A DNA stretch of 12,454 nt from Treponema sp. (GCA_031255615.1 JAIRSD010000132.1:1-12454); one strand, 5' to 3'; counted from the stretch's first letter, positions 1 to 6,729 are shown. Program-made: numbers and translations. The notes: generated from the letters alone by a model not told the origin.

Positions 1-279
1 CCCGACCACCGGGCCCTGATGGACGGCATGATCAAACTCTACTCCGCCTACCGGGACACCCTGGAAAAGAAGGCCATGGGCTTCATCATGACCGCCTGGG
101 ACGACAAACTCCTCAAATACGGAGAATCCTTTGAACGGCAGATGATGGACCTCTCGGTGAACATCCCCCTGGAACGGGCCCTGGACCTGGGCTGGGAGAT
201 TCTGGCGGATTGCTTCAGCCCCGAGGAAACCGGTCTGCGGACCGAACTTATCAGTAAATTCTGGCCCAAGAAGGATTAA
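1..279 (+). CDS. atpB: V/A-type ATP synthase/ATPase subunit B, C-terminal part
   Basis: This is the 3' end of a gene entered mid-frame; the reading frame is open from base 1 to the TAA at 277-279, giving 93 residues. The peptide carries the helical C-terminal domain typical of V/A-ATPase subunit B, the non-catalytic partner of subunit A in the cytoplasmic A3B3 head. The string ALDLGWEIL and the closing stretch ending in KFWPKKD resemble the family's usual C-terminus. atpD follows after 8 bp and atpI and atpK come next, which is the order seen in treponemal V-ATPase operons. The nucleotide-binding region lies upstream of the window. The identification rests partly on context, because the tail alone is not very distinctive. 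Confidence 0.88.
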   Translation, partial: PDHRALMDGMIKLYSAYRDTLEKKAMGFIMTAWDDKLLKYGESFERQMMDLSVNIPLERALDLGWEILADCFSPEETGLRTELISKFWPKKD

Positions 280-287
280 GGGTATCC

Positions 288-890
288 ATGGCAAAGATAC
301 GGCTCACCAAAAACGAGCTTAAAAAGCAGAAAGATTCCCTCAAGATGTACCAGCGGTACCTGCCTACCCTGATGCTGAAAAAGCAGCAGCTCCAGGCGGA
401 GATTCGGATCACCGAGATCCGCATCAGGGAACTGCGGGAAGAAAAGGAGCGGCTGGACGAACTCTTTAAGTCCTGGATCGCCGTTTTCGGGGAAAAGGGG
501 GTCTTTACCCCGGATATACTCAGCATCACCCGGATAAAAACCGCCCAGGGCAACATCGCCGGCGTCCCCATCCCCCTCTTTGAGGGGGCCGAATTCGAGA
601 CCGCCCCCTACGATCTTGTCCGCAGCCCCCTGTGGCTGGATTTTGCGGTGGAAAGGCTCAAACAGGCTTTTTTGGTGGACCTGGAAACCGAGGTGGTGGA
701 AGAACAGCGCCGCAGGCTGGACCATGAACTGCGGGTCACCACCCAGCGGGTGAACCTTTTCGAGAAGGTGAAGATCCCCGAGACGCGGGGGAATATCAAG
801 AAGATCCAGGTCTACCTGGGGGATCAGCAGACCTCCGCGGTGGTGCGGGGAAAGATCGCCAAGACCGGATTAGAGAGGGCCGCCCAATGA
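288..890 (+). CDS. atpD: V/A-type ATP synthase/ATPase subunit D (central stalk)
   Basis: The product is 200 residues, about the usual length for subunit D, the central rotor shaft that couples the A3B3 head to the membrane ring. The N-terminus (MAKIRLTKNELKKQKDSLK) and the long charged helices on both sides match the family: D folds as an N- and C-terminal antiparallel coiled coil with a short variable middle. The middle section (about residues 75-110) is richer in Gly/Pro and contains SPLWLDFAVERLK. The start at 288 is 8 bp after atpB and is preceded by TAAGGG (277-282). The stop overlaps the atpI start in an ATGA arrangement, so translation is probably coupled. Confidence 0.95.
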   Translation: MAKIRLTKNELKKQKDSLKMYQRYLPTLMLKKQQLQAEIRITEIRIRELREEKERLDELFKSWIAVFGEKGVFTPDILSITRIKTAQGNIAGVPIPLFEGAEFETAPYDLVRSPLWLDFAVERLKQAFLVDLETEVVEEQRRRLDHELRVTTQRVNLFEKVKIPETRGNIKKIQVYLGDQQTSAVVRGKIAKTGLERAAQ

Positions 891-2824
891 TCATGCCCAT
901 GAAAAAGGTTTCCCTGGTGGTGATGGAAACCTCCCGGGAAGATGCGCTTGTCAAACTGCGGGAGCTGGGGCTTGTCCATCTGATGGGGAAGAATGTTTCC
1001 TCCGAGGTCCTCTCCAGGCTTCTTGACCGGAAGGCTAAAATCGAAAACGCCCTGGGAATCCTGCGCCCCTACGAGGGGGGGGCGAAGAAGGCCCCCTCCG
1101 GCGGACAGCCCCCGGCCGGGGGGGGCGCGCCCCGGCGGCGGGCCGGCGATTCGGTCCGTCCGGAAGACGCCCTCTATTCCGTCGGCGCCGCGGAGGATCT
1201 CCAGCGCCCCGATCTGGCGGCCCTGATACTGGAATACGCCGAGGAACGGAAGTCCCTGCAAGACCGGCTGGCGGCCCTGGCCAGGGAACGGAACCGCATA
1301 GAAGGGTGGGGGAATTTCCGAAGCGGGGATTTCGCCTTCCTGGAGGAGCGGGGAATCAGCCTGTTCCCCTACAAGATCTCCCCCCGGTTCTTTGATTCCC
1401 TTCCCCGGGACATTCGTTTCATAAAGCTGGGGCAGGATAAAAATTCGGTTTACCTGCTGGTCCTGGACCGGGAAATCCCCGGAGAAAGCCCCTTTGTCCT
1501 GCCGGAACAGTCCCTGGGGGAGATCGACGGACAGACGGACCGGATGCGGGAGCGGCTTGCGGAGATCGAAGGACGCTTCCTTTCGCTGGCCGACAGGACC
1601 CGGACCCTGGAAGGGGAGGGGAAGTCCCTGCTCAAGGAGATCGAATTCGAGACCGCCCGCCTGGGCATGGACAGCCTGGCGGACGCCCCCCCGGAACGGC
1701 GGCTGGCCTGGATCACCGGCTTTATCCCCCAGGAGGACCTGGGGCATCTTAAAAGGGCGGCGGCGGAAAACGCCTGGGCCCTGGCGGCCTCCGATCCGGC
1801 CCCCGACGATCCGGTTCCCACCAAACTGAAGAACAATAAACTGGTCAGCCTTATCTATCCCCTCACGGACTTCCTGGAAGTCACCCCCGGTTATCACGAA
1901 ACCGACATTTCCGGCTGGTTTCTGTTCTTCTTTGTCATCTTTTTCGGGATGATCTTCGGAGACGCGGGCTACGGCTGCATCCTCTTCGGCATCGGCCTTG
2001 CCGCGGCGATAAAAACCGCAAAAAAGGGCGTCCCCCAGGCCGTTAAGATGCTCCTCCTCCTCAGCGGGTCCAACATCCTCTGGGGAGTCCTCACTTGTAC
2101 CTGGTTCGGCGTCGATCCGCTCAAACTCCCGGCCCCGCTCCAGGGTATCGCCCTGCCCCTCATTTCCGGGGCGGTCTCGGCCCAGGGGCCGGAATCCAAG
2201 GCCCTCGTGGATCAGAACCTGATGATCTTCTGTTTCTCCCTGGCCCTGCTCCAGCTTTCCATCGGCCACATCATCGGGATGGGGCGGAATCTCAAGGCCC
2301 GTTCCCCGCGTTTCTTGGCGGACCTGGGCAACACGGCCATGCTGGCGGGGATGTACAATGTGGTGCTTTTCCTGGTGGTAAGCAATGAGGTGCGGCGGAT
2401 TCCCCTCCTGTCCCTCAGCGTCTACGCCATTGCCGGCGGCTTCGCGCTGAATTTTGTATTCGCCAATTACGAGGACAGTGTCGGGAAATCCATCGTGGAA
2501 AGCCTCAAGAACTTCATCTCCGTGGTGCTGGGAATCACCAACGTATTTTCCGACATCATGTCGTATATCCGCCTCTGGGCGGTGGGTTTGGCGGGGGCCT
2601 CGATTTCCTCCACGGTAAATACCCTGGCGGGGCCCCTCCTGGGGAACTTCCTGGTCTTTCTGGGGATCCTCCTCCTTGTCTTCGGCCACGGGCTTAACAT
2701 CGTACTCAACGTGCTTTCGGTGCTGGTCCACGGGGTCAGGCTGAACACGCTGGAATTTTCCAGCCATGTGGGCCTGGCTTGGTCGGGCACGGTGTACAAG
2801 CCCTTTTCGGACAGGCAGCTTTAA
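887..2824 (+). CDS. atpI: V/A-type ATP synthase/ATPase subunit I (membrane stator)
   Basis: The product is 645 residues, usual for the bacterial homologue of the eukaryotic 'a' subunit, which forms the stator half-channel for H+ or Na+. Residues 1-about 330 are a cytoplasmic coiled-coil arm and the rest is a multi-pass membrane domain. Diagnostic motifs are FFGMIFGDAGYG at 352-363, IIGMGRNL near residue 461, SYIRLWA at 559-565 with the essential membrane arginine as Arg562, and a C-terminal GHGLNIVLNVLSVLVHGVR helix. The start at 887 is chosen because GAGAGGG (873-879) precedes it at good spacing; in-frame ATGs at 893 and 899 are alternatives. Residues 61-90 form a Gly/Pro/Arg-rich linker encoded by G and C runs. 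It overlaps atpD by 4 bp. Confidence 0.96.
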   Translation: MIMPMKKVSLVVMETSREDALVKLRELGLVHLMGKNVSSEVLSRLLDRKAKIENALGILRPYEGGAKKAPSGGQPPAGGGAPRRRAGDSVRPEDALYSVGAAEDLQRPDLAALILEYAEERKSLQDRLAALARERNRIEGWGNFRSGDFAFLEERGISLFPYKISPRFFDSLPRDIRFIKLGQDKNSVYLLVLDREIPGESPFVLPEQSLGEIDGQTDRMRERLAEIEGRFLSLADRTRTLEGEGKSLLKEIEFETARLGMDSLADAPPERRLAWITGFIPQEDLGHLKRAAAENAWALAASDPAPDDPVPTKLKNNKLVSLIYPLTDFLEVTPGYHETDISGWFLFFFVIFFGMIFGDAGYGCILFGIGLAAAIKTAKKGVPQAVKMLLLLSGSNILWGVLTCTWFGVDPLKLPAPLQGIALPLISGAVSAQGPESKALVDQNLMIFCFSLALLQLSIGHIIGMGRNLKARSPRFLADLGNTAMLAGMYNVVLFLVVSNEVRRIPLLSLSVYAIAGGFALNFVFANYEDSVGKSIVESLKNFISVVLGITNVFSDIMSYIRLWAVGLAGASISSTVNTLAGPLLGNFLVFLGILLLVFGHGLNIVLNVLSVLVHGVRLNTLEFSSHVGLAWSGTVYKPFSDRQL

Positions 2825-2852
2825 CCCCGTGTTGACGTCCGCTTGGACGCGG

Positions 2853-2868
2853 ACGGCGCCGCCGTTTT
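2853..2868 (+). terminator. possible weak terminator or attenuator between atpI and atpK
   Basis: A 5-bp stem (ACGGC 2853-2857, loop GCC, GCCGT 2861-2865) runs into TTTT. A second small hairpin (GTCCGC 2837-2842 with GCGGAC 2849-2854) overlaps it. Because atpK follows in the same direction, this would at most reduce or modulate read-through. The stem is short and the T-run is only four, so this is a weak call. Confidence 0.3.
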
Positions 2869-2875
2869 ATGTTGT

Positions 2876-2955
2876 ATAGGAGTTATCGTTAGCGCGTCGC
2901 GCTAATGTTCGGTTGGATACAGGCGGCGCTGCCGCCGCCCTTAATAGGAGTTATC
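2876..2955 (+). repeat. 12-bp direct repeat flanking a 56-bp palindromic insert before atpK
   Basis: ATAGGAGTTATC occurs at 2876-2887 and again at 2944-2955, each including a ribosome-binding AGGAG. The 56 bp between them (2888-2943) contains a 17-bp palindrome (TTAGCGCG 2889-2896, T, CGCGCTAA 2898-2905) and a second hairpin (GGCGGC 2922-2927, loop GCT, GCCGCC 2931-2936). The second copy is directly followed by the atpK ATG; the first is followed by GTTAGCG and has no start codon at the right distance. This looks like a small insertion with duplicated target, or a tandem duplication of the ribosome-binding region. Confidence 0.7.
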
Positions 2956-3393
2956 ATGAATTTAGGATTATTAGGCGCCGGTCTTGTAATGGGTATTGCC
3001 GCGGTCGGTTCGGCAATTGGTATCGGCATCGCCGGCCAGGCGGTCATCGGCGCGTGGAAGAAGTGCTATATCGGCAACAAGCCCGCCCCCATGACCCTGC
3101 TCGCCTTCGGCGGCGCGCCTTTAACCCAGACCTTCTACGGCTTTATCCTGATGATGCAGATGAAGGCCGCTGCCCTGGCAAACACGGGCAACCAATGGCT
3201 TTACCTGGGCTTCGGCATCGCCTCCGGCTTCGCCATTGCCTTTTCCGCCATTGCCCAGGGCCAGGCGGGGGCGGCGGGGGCCGACGCGCAGGCCGAAACC
3301 GGCAAGGGCTTTACCCAGTATATCGCCATCGTCGGCATCTGCGAGACCGTCGCCCTTTTCGCCATGGTCCTTTCGATGATCAGCCTTGCTTAA
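2956..3393 (+). CDS. atpK: V/A-type ATP synthase/ATPase subunit K (proteolipid c-ring)
   Basis: The product is 145 residues, very hydrophobic, with two duplicated helical hairpins (four membrane segments), as in V-type K subunits. The ring carries the coupling ion through the membrane. Glu130 in GICETVALF of the last helix is the ion-binding carboxylate; the first hairpin has Gln58 in LTQTFYG where an F-type or ancestral copy would carry a carboxylate, the standard loss after duplication. Thr57, Gln58, Tyr61, Gln101 and Glu130 line up with the Na+ ligands described for Enterococcus hirae NtpK. The start at 2956 is chosen because AGGAG (2946-2950) precedes it. An in-frame ATG at 2905 would add 17 residues but has no ribosome-binding site and lies within a palindrome. 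Confidence 0.95.
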   Translation: MNLGLLGAGLVMGIAAVGSAIGIGIAGQAVIGAWKKCYIGNKPAPMTLLAFGGAPLTQTFYGFILMMQMKAAALANTGNQWLYLGFGIASGFAIAFSAIAQGQAGAAGADAQAETGKGFTQYIAIVGICETVALFAMVLSMISLA

Positions 3394-3432
3394 ACGGGGA
3401 TTTGTGGCTGCCGGGGGCCTCGATTGGACCAA

Positions 3433-3475
3433 CGCCGCCGCTGTGAATAACCACGGAATTTCAGCCGCGGCGGCG
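3433..3475. repeat. 9-bp GC inverted repeat after atpK
   Basis: CGCCGCCGC at 3433-3441 pairs with GCGGCGGCG at 3467-3475 around a 25-nt loop, which itself contains GTG (3443-3445) and CAC (3452-3454). It lies about 40 bp past the atpK stop, so it could end or stabilise the ATPase transcript, but there is no T-run after it. The rest of 3394-3627 holds pyrimidine-rich sequence and no gene I can support. Confidence 0.5.
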
Positions 3476-3525
3476 CGTACAAGGAACAGGGAGGAATGAA
3501 TCTTTCTCCCGGAGCTTTTCCGCGG

Positions 3526-3554
3526 TTCAATTTCTCTCTGTTTTTTCCTATAGG
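3526..3554 (+). promoter_or_regulatory. possible sigma-70-type promoter for ispG
   Basis: TTCAAT (3526-3531) and TATAGG (3549-3554) are separated by 17 bp, about 75 bp before the ispG start. Each hexamer matches the consensus only partly (3 of 6 and 4 of 6). It is the best candidate in the atpK-ispG gap but is weak. Confidence 0.28.
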
Positions 3555-3627
3555 GCCGTTCCCGGGGCCAGGCGGGTTTTGGGTATGTCCCCTTGTCCGG
3601 TAATTTTTGTTAGCGCGGAGCGCCGGC

Positions 3628-4749
3628 ATGTCTGATAAAACACGGGCCATACGAATCGGCGGCTTTGACCATGTCCGGCCCGTCTTTATCGGCGGCGGCG
3701 GTCCGGTGATCATCCAGACCATGTGGAAGGACCGCCTCGCCGCCGCGGACCTCGAAGGCCCGGCGGGGGAGGAGATCCTGGCCCGGATAGATCGCCTCAG
3801 CGCCATGGGCTGCGGCCTCCTCCGTTTCGCCGTACCTGATCTGGAAGCCGCCGAAGTCCTGGGGGAGCTGGCCTCCCGGGTCAGCCTCCCCCTGACGGCG
3901 GATATCCACTTCGATTACCGGATCGCCCTCCGGTGCCTTGATTTCCCCATCGCGAAGATTCGCCTTAACCCCGGCAACATCGGCGGCCGCGGCAAGGTGG
4001 AGGCGGTGCTGGACAAGGCGGCGGCAAAGAACCGGCCCATCCGCATCGGGGTCAACGCGGGGAGCCTGCCCCAGGACCTGCGCCTGGCGGTGGAGCAGGG
4101 GAAGACGGACCGTCATGCGGCCCTGGTGGAAGCCGCCGCCCGGGAGCTGGCCGTCTTCCGGGAATTCGGATTCCGCGACGGCATTGTTTCTATAAAGGCT
4201 TCCGGAGTAGCCGATACTATAAAGGCAAACCGTTTATTCGCGGAAAGGGAATATTCCCTGGGAGAAGGAACGGTCCCCCTCCACGTCGGGGTCACCGAAG
4301 CGGGGCCCCTGGTGGCGGGGGTGGTGCGGAATACCGCGGCCCTTTTGGATCTGCTGGGCCGGGGCATCGGCGATACCATCCGGGTATCCCTCTCGGACAG
4401 CATGGAACACGAGGTTATCGCGGCCAGGGAAATCCTGGGAGCCCTTACGGGGATCAGGGCCGCTCCGCCGGGCCTGCGGATCGTGTCCTGCCCCCGCTGC
4501 GGCAGGAGCAGTTTCGATACCCACGGCTTTACCAGCCGCTGGCTGTCCCGGCTCTACAGTTTTCCCAGGGACGCCACCGTGGCCGTCATGGGCTGCGTGG
4601 TAAACGGCCCCGGCGAAGCGCGGGATGCGGATCTGGGGATTACCGGGGCGGGGGACAGGGTCCTGCTTTTCCGCCGCGGAGTCGTCATTCGAAATCTCCG
4701 CCGGGAGGACGCGGATGCCGCCTTCGCGGAAGAATTGGAAAAATTGTAG
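3628..4749 (+). CDS. ispG: 4-hydroxy-3-methylbut-2-en-1-yl diphosphate synthase (IspG/GcpE)
   Basis: The product is 373 residues, the length of the compact bacterial form without the plant/chlamydial insert. It converts MEcPP to HMBPP, the penultimate step of the cytoplasmic MEP isoprenoid pathway, using a [4Fe-4S] cluster. The N-terminal part is a TIM barrel with PVFIGGGGPVIIQTMW near the start, LTADIHFDYR near residues 91-100 and IRLNPGNIG near 112-120. The C-terminal reductase-like domain has CPRC with Cys288 and Cys291, then Cys323 and Glu330 in GCVVNGPGE. The spacing of these four (0, +3, +35, +42) equals that of the E. coli cluster ligands. The start at 3628 is preceded by GGAG (3617-3620); a TTG at 3607 is in frame but inferior. 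It appears to be a single-gene transcript ended by the hairpin after it. Confidence 0.96.
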   Translation: MSDKTRAIRIGGFDHVRPVFIGGGGPVIIQTMWKDRLAAADLEGPAGEEILARIDRLSAMGCGLLRFAVPDLEAAEVLGELASRVSLPLTADIHFDYRIALRCLDFPIAKIRLNPGNIGGRGKVEAVLDKAAAKNRPIRIGVNAGSLPQDLRLAVEQGKTDRHAALVEAAARELAVFREFGFRDGIVSIKASGVADTIKANRLFAEREYSLGEGTVPLHVGVTEAGPLVAGVVRNTAALLDLLGRGIGDTIRVSLSDSMEHEVIAAREILGALTGIRAAPPGLRIVSCPRCGRSSFDTHGFTSRWLSRLYSFPRDATVAVMGCVVNGPGEARDADLGITGAGDRVLLFRRGVVIRNLRREDADAAFAEELEKL

Positions 4750-4764
4750 GGGCCGGTGAAATTC

Positions 4765-4792
4765 CGCGGATGTCCCCCCGTTCCGCGTTTTT
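4765..4792 (+). terminator. rho-independent terminator of ispG
   Basis: CGCGGA (4765-4770) pairs with TCCGCG (4782-4787) around an 11-nt loop containing a C-run, followed by five Ts (4788-4792). It starts 15 bp after the ispG stop. Confidence 0.65.
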
Positions 4793-4832
4793 AATGCGAG
4801 TCTGTCCATAACGTAGACGCATTATGGACAGA
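4793..4832. repeat. 11-bp inverted repeat with an alternative competing fold
   Basis: TCTGTCCATAA (4801-4811) is a perfect inverted repeat of TTATGGACAGA (4822-4832) with a 10-bp centre. A second fold is possible: AATGCG plus TCT (4793-4798 and 4801-4803, AG bulged) with AGACGCATT (4815-4823). The two folds exclude each other. The site could be a dyad operator, a recombinase-type site or part of a leader RNA; the sequence alone does not decide. Confidence 0.6.
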
Positions 4833-4860
4833 GGCTAATTCAGCGGGTTTGCGCCAAAAC

Positions 4861-4917
4861 GAAGCCGGTTTTAGAACGGCTTCCCGGGAAAACCGGTCTG
4901 GAAGCCGGTTTTTTTTT
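4861..4917 (+). terminator. terminator with an upstream competing hairpin (attenuator-like)
   Basis: AAAACCGG (4889-4896) pairs with CCGGTTTT (4905-4912), and the T-run continues to 4917, which makes a good intrinsic terminator. Upstream, GAAGCCG (4861-4867) pairs with CGGCTTC (4877-4883). The 12-mer GAAGCCGGTTTT occurs twice (4861-4872 and 4901-4912), so each middle segment can pair with either copy. It may simply be a terminator, but the layout is that of an attenuator. Confidence 0.65.
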
Positions 4918-4921
4918 CGAA

Positions 4922-4950
4922 TTTTCAAGAAGCGGTTCAAAAGCGATATT
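4922..4950 (+). promoter_or_regulatory. candidate sigma-70-type promoter for the outer-membrane-like gene
   Basis: TTTTCA (4922-4927) and GATATT (4945-4950) lie 17 bp apart, just after the terminator and about 30 bp before the gene start. Each hexamer matches four of six consensus bases. Confidence 0.4.
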
Positions 4951-4982
4951 GGGACGGCTTCGAGTGGAGGTGCCGAAATTTG

Positions 4983-5477
4983 ATGAAACGATGGGTATTG
5001 CTGTTGTCTTTCGCCGGGCTTTTGACCGCCGGTGTTTTTGCGGATCATCCGAGCAACAAGGTGGGGGTAGGGCTGTTCCTGGGCGGCGGCTGGACCAGCG
5101 TCGGGGGGGGCCTGTTCAACCCGGGCGTCAGTCTTAAGGTCCCCAGCCTGCCCATTTATTGGGGGCTGAACGCCTACCTCGGCGGCGCCATGGGTTTTAG
5201 CGTTGCGGCGGATTACTATCTTATCGACCGGAATCTGGTTAACGACGGTTCCCTGAACCTGGACTGGTTCCTGGGGCTCGGCGGATTCGGCCATGTATTC
5301 TTCGGCGATACTTTTGCCATGGCCCTGGGCGTCCGGCTGCCCATCGGCCTATCCTGGCATATCAGCCGGGCCTTTGAACTCTTTTTGAATCTTTCGCCGG
5401 GCGTCGGCGTCAAATTCGATTCCCACCCCTTGTACAGCGCCATGGGGGCTGAACTGGGATTCAGAGTCTGGATCTAG
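4983..5477 (+). CDS. small exported beta-barrel-like protein, probably outer membrane
   Basis: The product is 164 residues with a clear Sec signal peptide: MKR, a hydrophobic stretch to about residue 19, and a likely cut after VFA before DHP. The mature part of about 140 residues has alternating polar and hydrophobic strands, many Gly and aromatic residues, and no hydrophobic helix. It ends in GFRVWI, with aromatics near the C-terminus as in outer-membrane barrels. The pattern, including VPSLPIYWGLNAYLGG, recalls the small spirochaetal OmpA-like family typified by Borrelia BAPKO_0422 (DUF3996), but I cannot confirm this without a search. GGAGG (4966-4970) precedes it; a TTG at 4980 is an alternative start with better spacing. 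It lies 20 bp before the TPR-like gene and probably shares its transcript. Confidence 0.75.
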   Translation: MKRWVLLLSFAGLLTAGVFADHPSNKVGVGLFLGGGWTSVGGGLFNPGVSLKVPSLPIYWGLNAYLGGAMGFSVAADYYLIDRNLVNDGSLNLDWFLGLGGFGHVFFGDTFAMALGVRLPIGLSWHISRAFELFLNLSPGVGVKFDSHPLYSAMGAELGFRVWI

Positions 5478-5497
5478 GAATTTAAGGGAGATCGTCC

Positions 5498-6640
5498 GTG
5501 AAACTGACCTGTCTTGCGCCGGTCTTTCTGTTTTTGGCGGCCGCCCTCACCCAGGCCCAGGAAGGGCGGCCCTGGTGGTATACCCTGGAACGGGGAAAAC
5601 TGTTGTTCCGCCAGGGGGACTACGGCGGCGCCCTCCTGTCCTTCGAGGACGCCCGGCGGCAGCGCCATAGCATGTACGCCCGGATGGAACGGGATTTTAT
5701 CAATTTTCTTTCCATCCCGGAAGTCCGGCGCATGGGCGATTCTCTCGGCGCGCTGGAAAGCTACATCGAAGAACGGTCCCACGCCGGCGCGGGGGAGGCC
5801 CTCCAGGAGTTGTACTACCGCCTCCCCCGGGAAAGCCTTCGGGATTCCGCCCTGCTGGCCCTGGAGGAGCTGGGAAAATTCAAGGACTACCCGGAGGCGG
5901 AATACTGGATAGGGGAAATTTACCGGGTCGAGGGAGAATTGAACCTGGCCCTCAGCCAGTACGCCAAAGTCCTGGCCCGGGGCGAAAAGCTGGAGGATCC
6001 CGGCCTGGAGCTGGAACTCCTCTACCAGGTCGCCGACATCCACCGGATGCGCCAGGAGTATAAGCGGATGGAGGAAACCCTCCTCAGGATTGTGGAGGGA
6101 AACAACGCCCGGAACGAGCCCTGGGACCCCCAGTGGTCGGGGAATGTGGAGAATTCCGGCCGGTTTGTACGGAACTCCATGGCCCGGACCCTGGAAAATT
6201 CCGGCCCCCTCCGCTTCCTCATCATGTACCGCTACAACAACGGCCCCGTTGAAAGGGCCCACCGGCTTCTGGGCTTTTATTACTATGCGTCAAACCGCTA
6301 CAACCAGGCGGCGGAACACCTGATGTTCGCCTTCCTTATCCAGAATTCCATCCTTATCGAAGAACTCCAGCGGAGCCGCTATGACTTCGTGTTTGAATCC
6401 CTGGAGCAGTTGATGGAATCCCTGGGCCGCCGGGAGGATCTCCGGGACTTCATGGACCGCTCGGAATACTACCGCTGCGCCTACTACCTGGGAAGCGCCC
6501 TCTACGGCATAGGCAGGGAAAGCTCCGCCCGGGACCTTTGGACCTTTTTGGCGGGCCGGGAGCAGATTGGGGAATGGCGCGGCCGGTCCTTTGCCCAGCT
6601 CCAACGCCCCTCCCTGGAGCCCCCGGTGGAAAACCCCTAG
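5498..6640 (+). CDS. exported TPR-like repeat protein of unknown role
   Basis: The product is 380 residues starting at GTG with AAGGGAG (5484-5490) seven bases upstream. Residues 1-20 form a signal peptide ending ALTQA, so the protein should be periplasmic or surface-exposed; Cys5 is too close to the N-terminus for a lipobox. The rest is helical with tetratricopeptide-like units: about 31-65 (RQGDYGGALLSFEDA), about 132-160 (AEYWIGEIYRVEGELNLALSQY), about 165-195, about 253-285 (GFYYYASNRYNQAAEHL) and about 325-355. Such repeats form protein-docking solenoids. It follows the small barrel-like gene by 20 bp and may act with it at the envelope. I do not recognise a specific function. Confidence 0.8.
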   Translation: MKLTCLAPVFLFLAAALTQAQEGRPWWYTLERGKLLFRQGDYGGALLSFEDARRQRHSMYARMERDFINFLSIPEVRRMGDSLGALESYIEERSHAGAGEALQELYYRLPRESLRDSALLALEELGKFKDYPEAEYWIGEIYRVEGELNLALSQYAKVLARGEKLEDPGLELELLYQVADIHRMRQEYKRMEETLLRIVEGNNARNEPWDPQWSGNVENSGRFVRNSMARTLENSGPLRFLIMYRYNNGPVERAHRLLGFYYYASNRYNQAAEHLMFAFLIQNSILIEELQRSRYDFVFESLEQLMESLGRREDLRDFMDRSEYYRCAYYLGSALYGIGRESSARDLWTFLAGREQIGEWRGRSFAQLQRPSLEPPVENP

Positions 6641-6729
6641 ATTTTGCCGTCCTTCGCGCTTAACCCCCCAAGCCGCCTGAAAGCCGATACCCGGTCTTGA
6701 AAAACGGATAGGCCTGGGTCGTTTTCTTT
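6641..6729. other. short non-coding spacer before the hairpin tree
   Basis: This stretch between the TPR-like gene and the inverted-repeat element holds no gene I can support. A 6-bp stem (AAAACG 6701-6706 with CGTTTT 6720-6725) comes just before a T-rich run and might act as a weak terminator, but it is too poor to call. Confidence 0.5.

Noticed and set aside
824..2767. 647-codon open frame on the minus strand opposite atpI
   Set aside because: The plus strand encodes a clear subunit I with all family motifs. The minus-strand peptide is Gly/Pro/Gln/Arg-rich with no recognisable domain, as expected of a GC-rich shadow frame.
2888..2905. Integron attC-type core site (GTTRRRY) in GTTAGCGCG
   Set aside because: GTTAGCG does not fit the GTTRRRY consensus and no matching RYYYAAC arm or cassette structure is present.
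2905..2955. Upstream in-frame start for atpK adding 17 residues
   Set aside because: The ATG lies at the edge of a palindrome without a ribosome-binding site, whereas 2956 has AGGAG at normal spacing and gives the usual N-terminus.
3496..3603. 35-codon frame before ispG (starts MNLSPGAFPRFNF) behind GGGAGG
   Set aside because: The Shine-Dalgarno-like GGAGG is only one base from the ATG, too close for normal initiation, and the peptide resembles nothing known. A leader peptide cannot be excluded, but the evidence is too thin.
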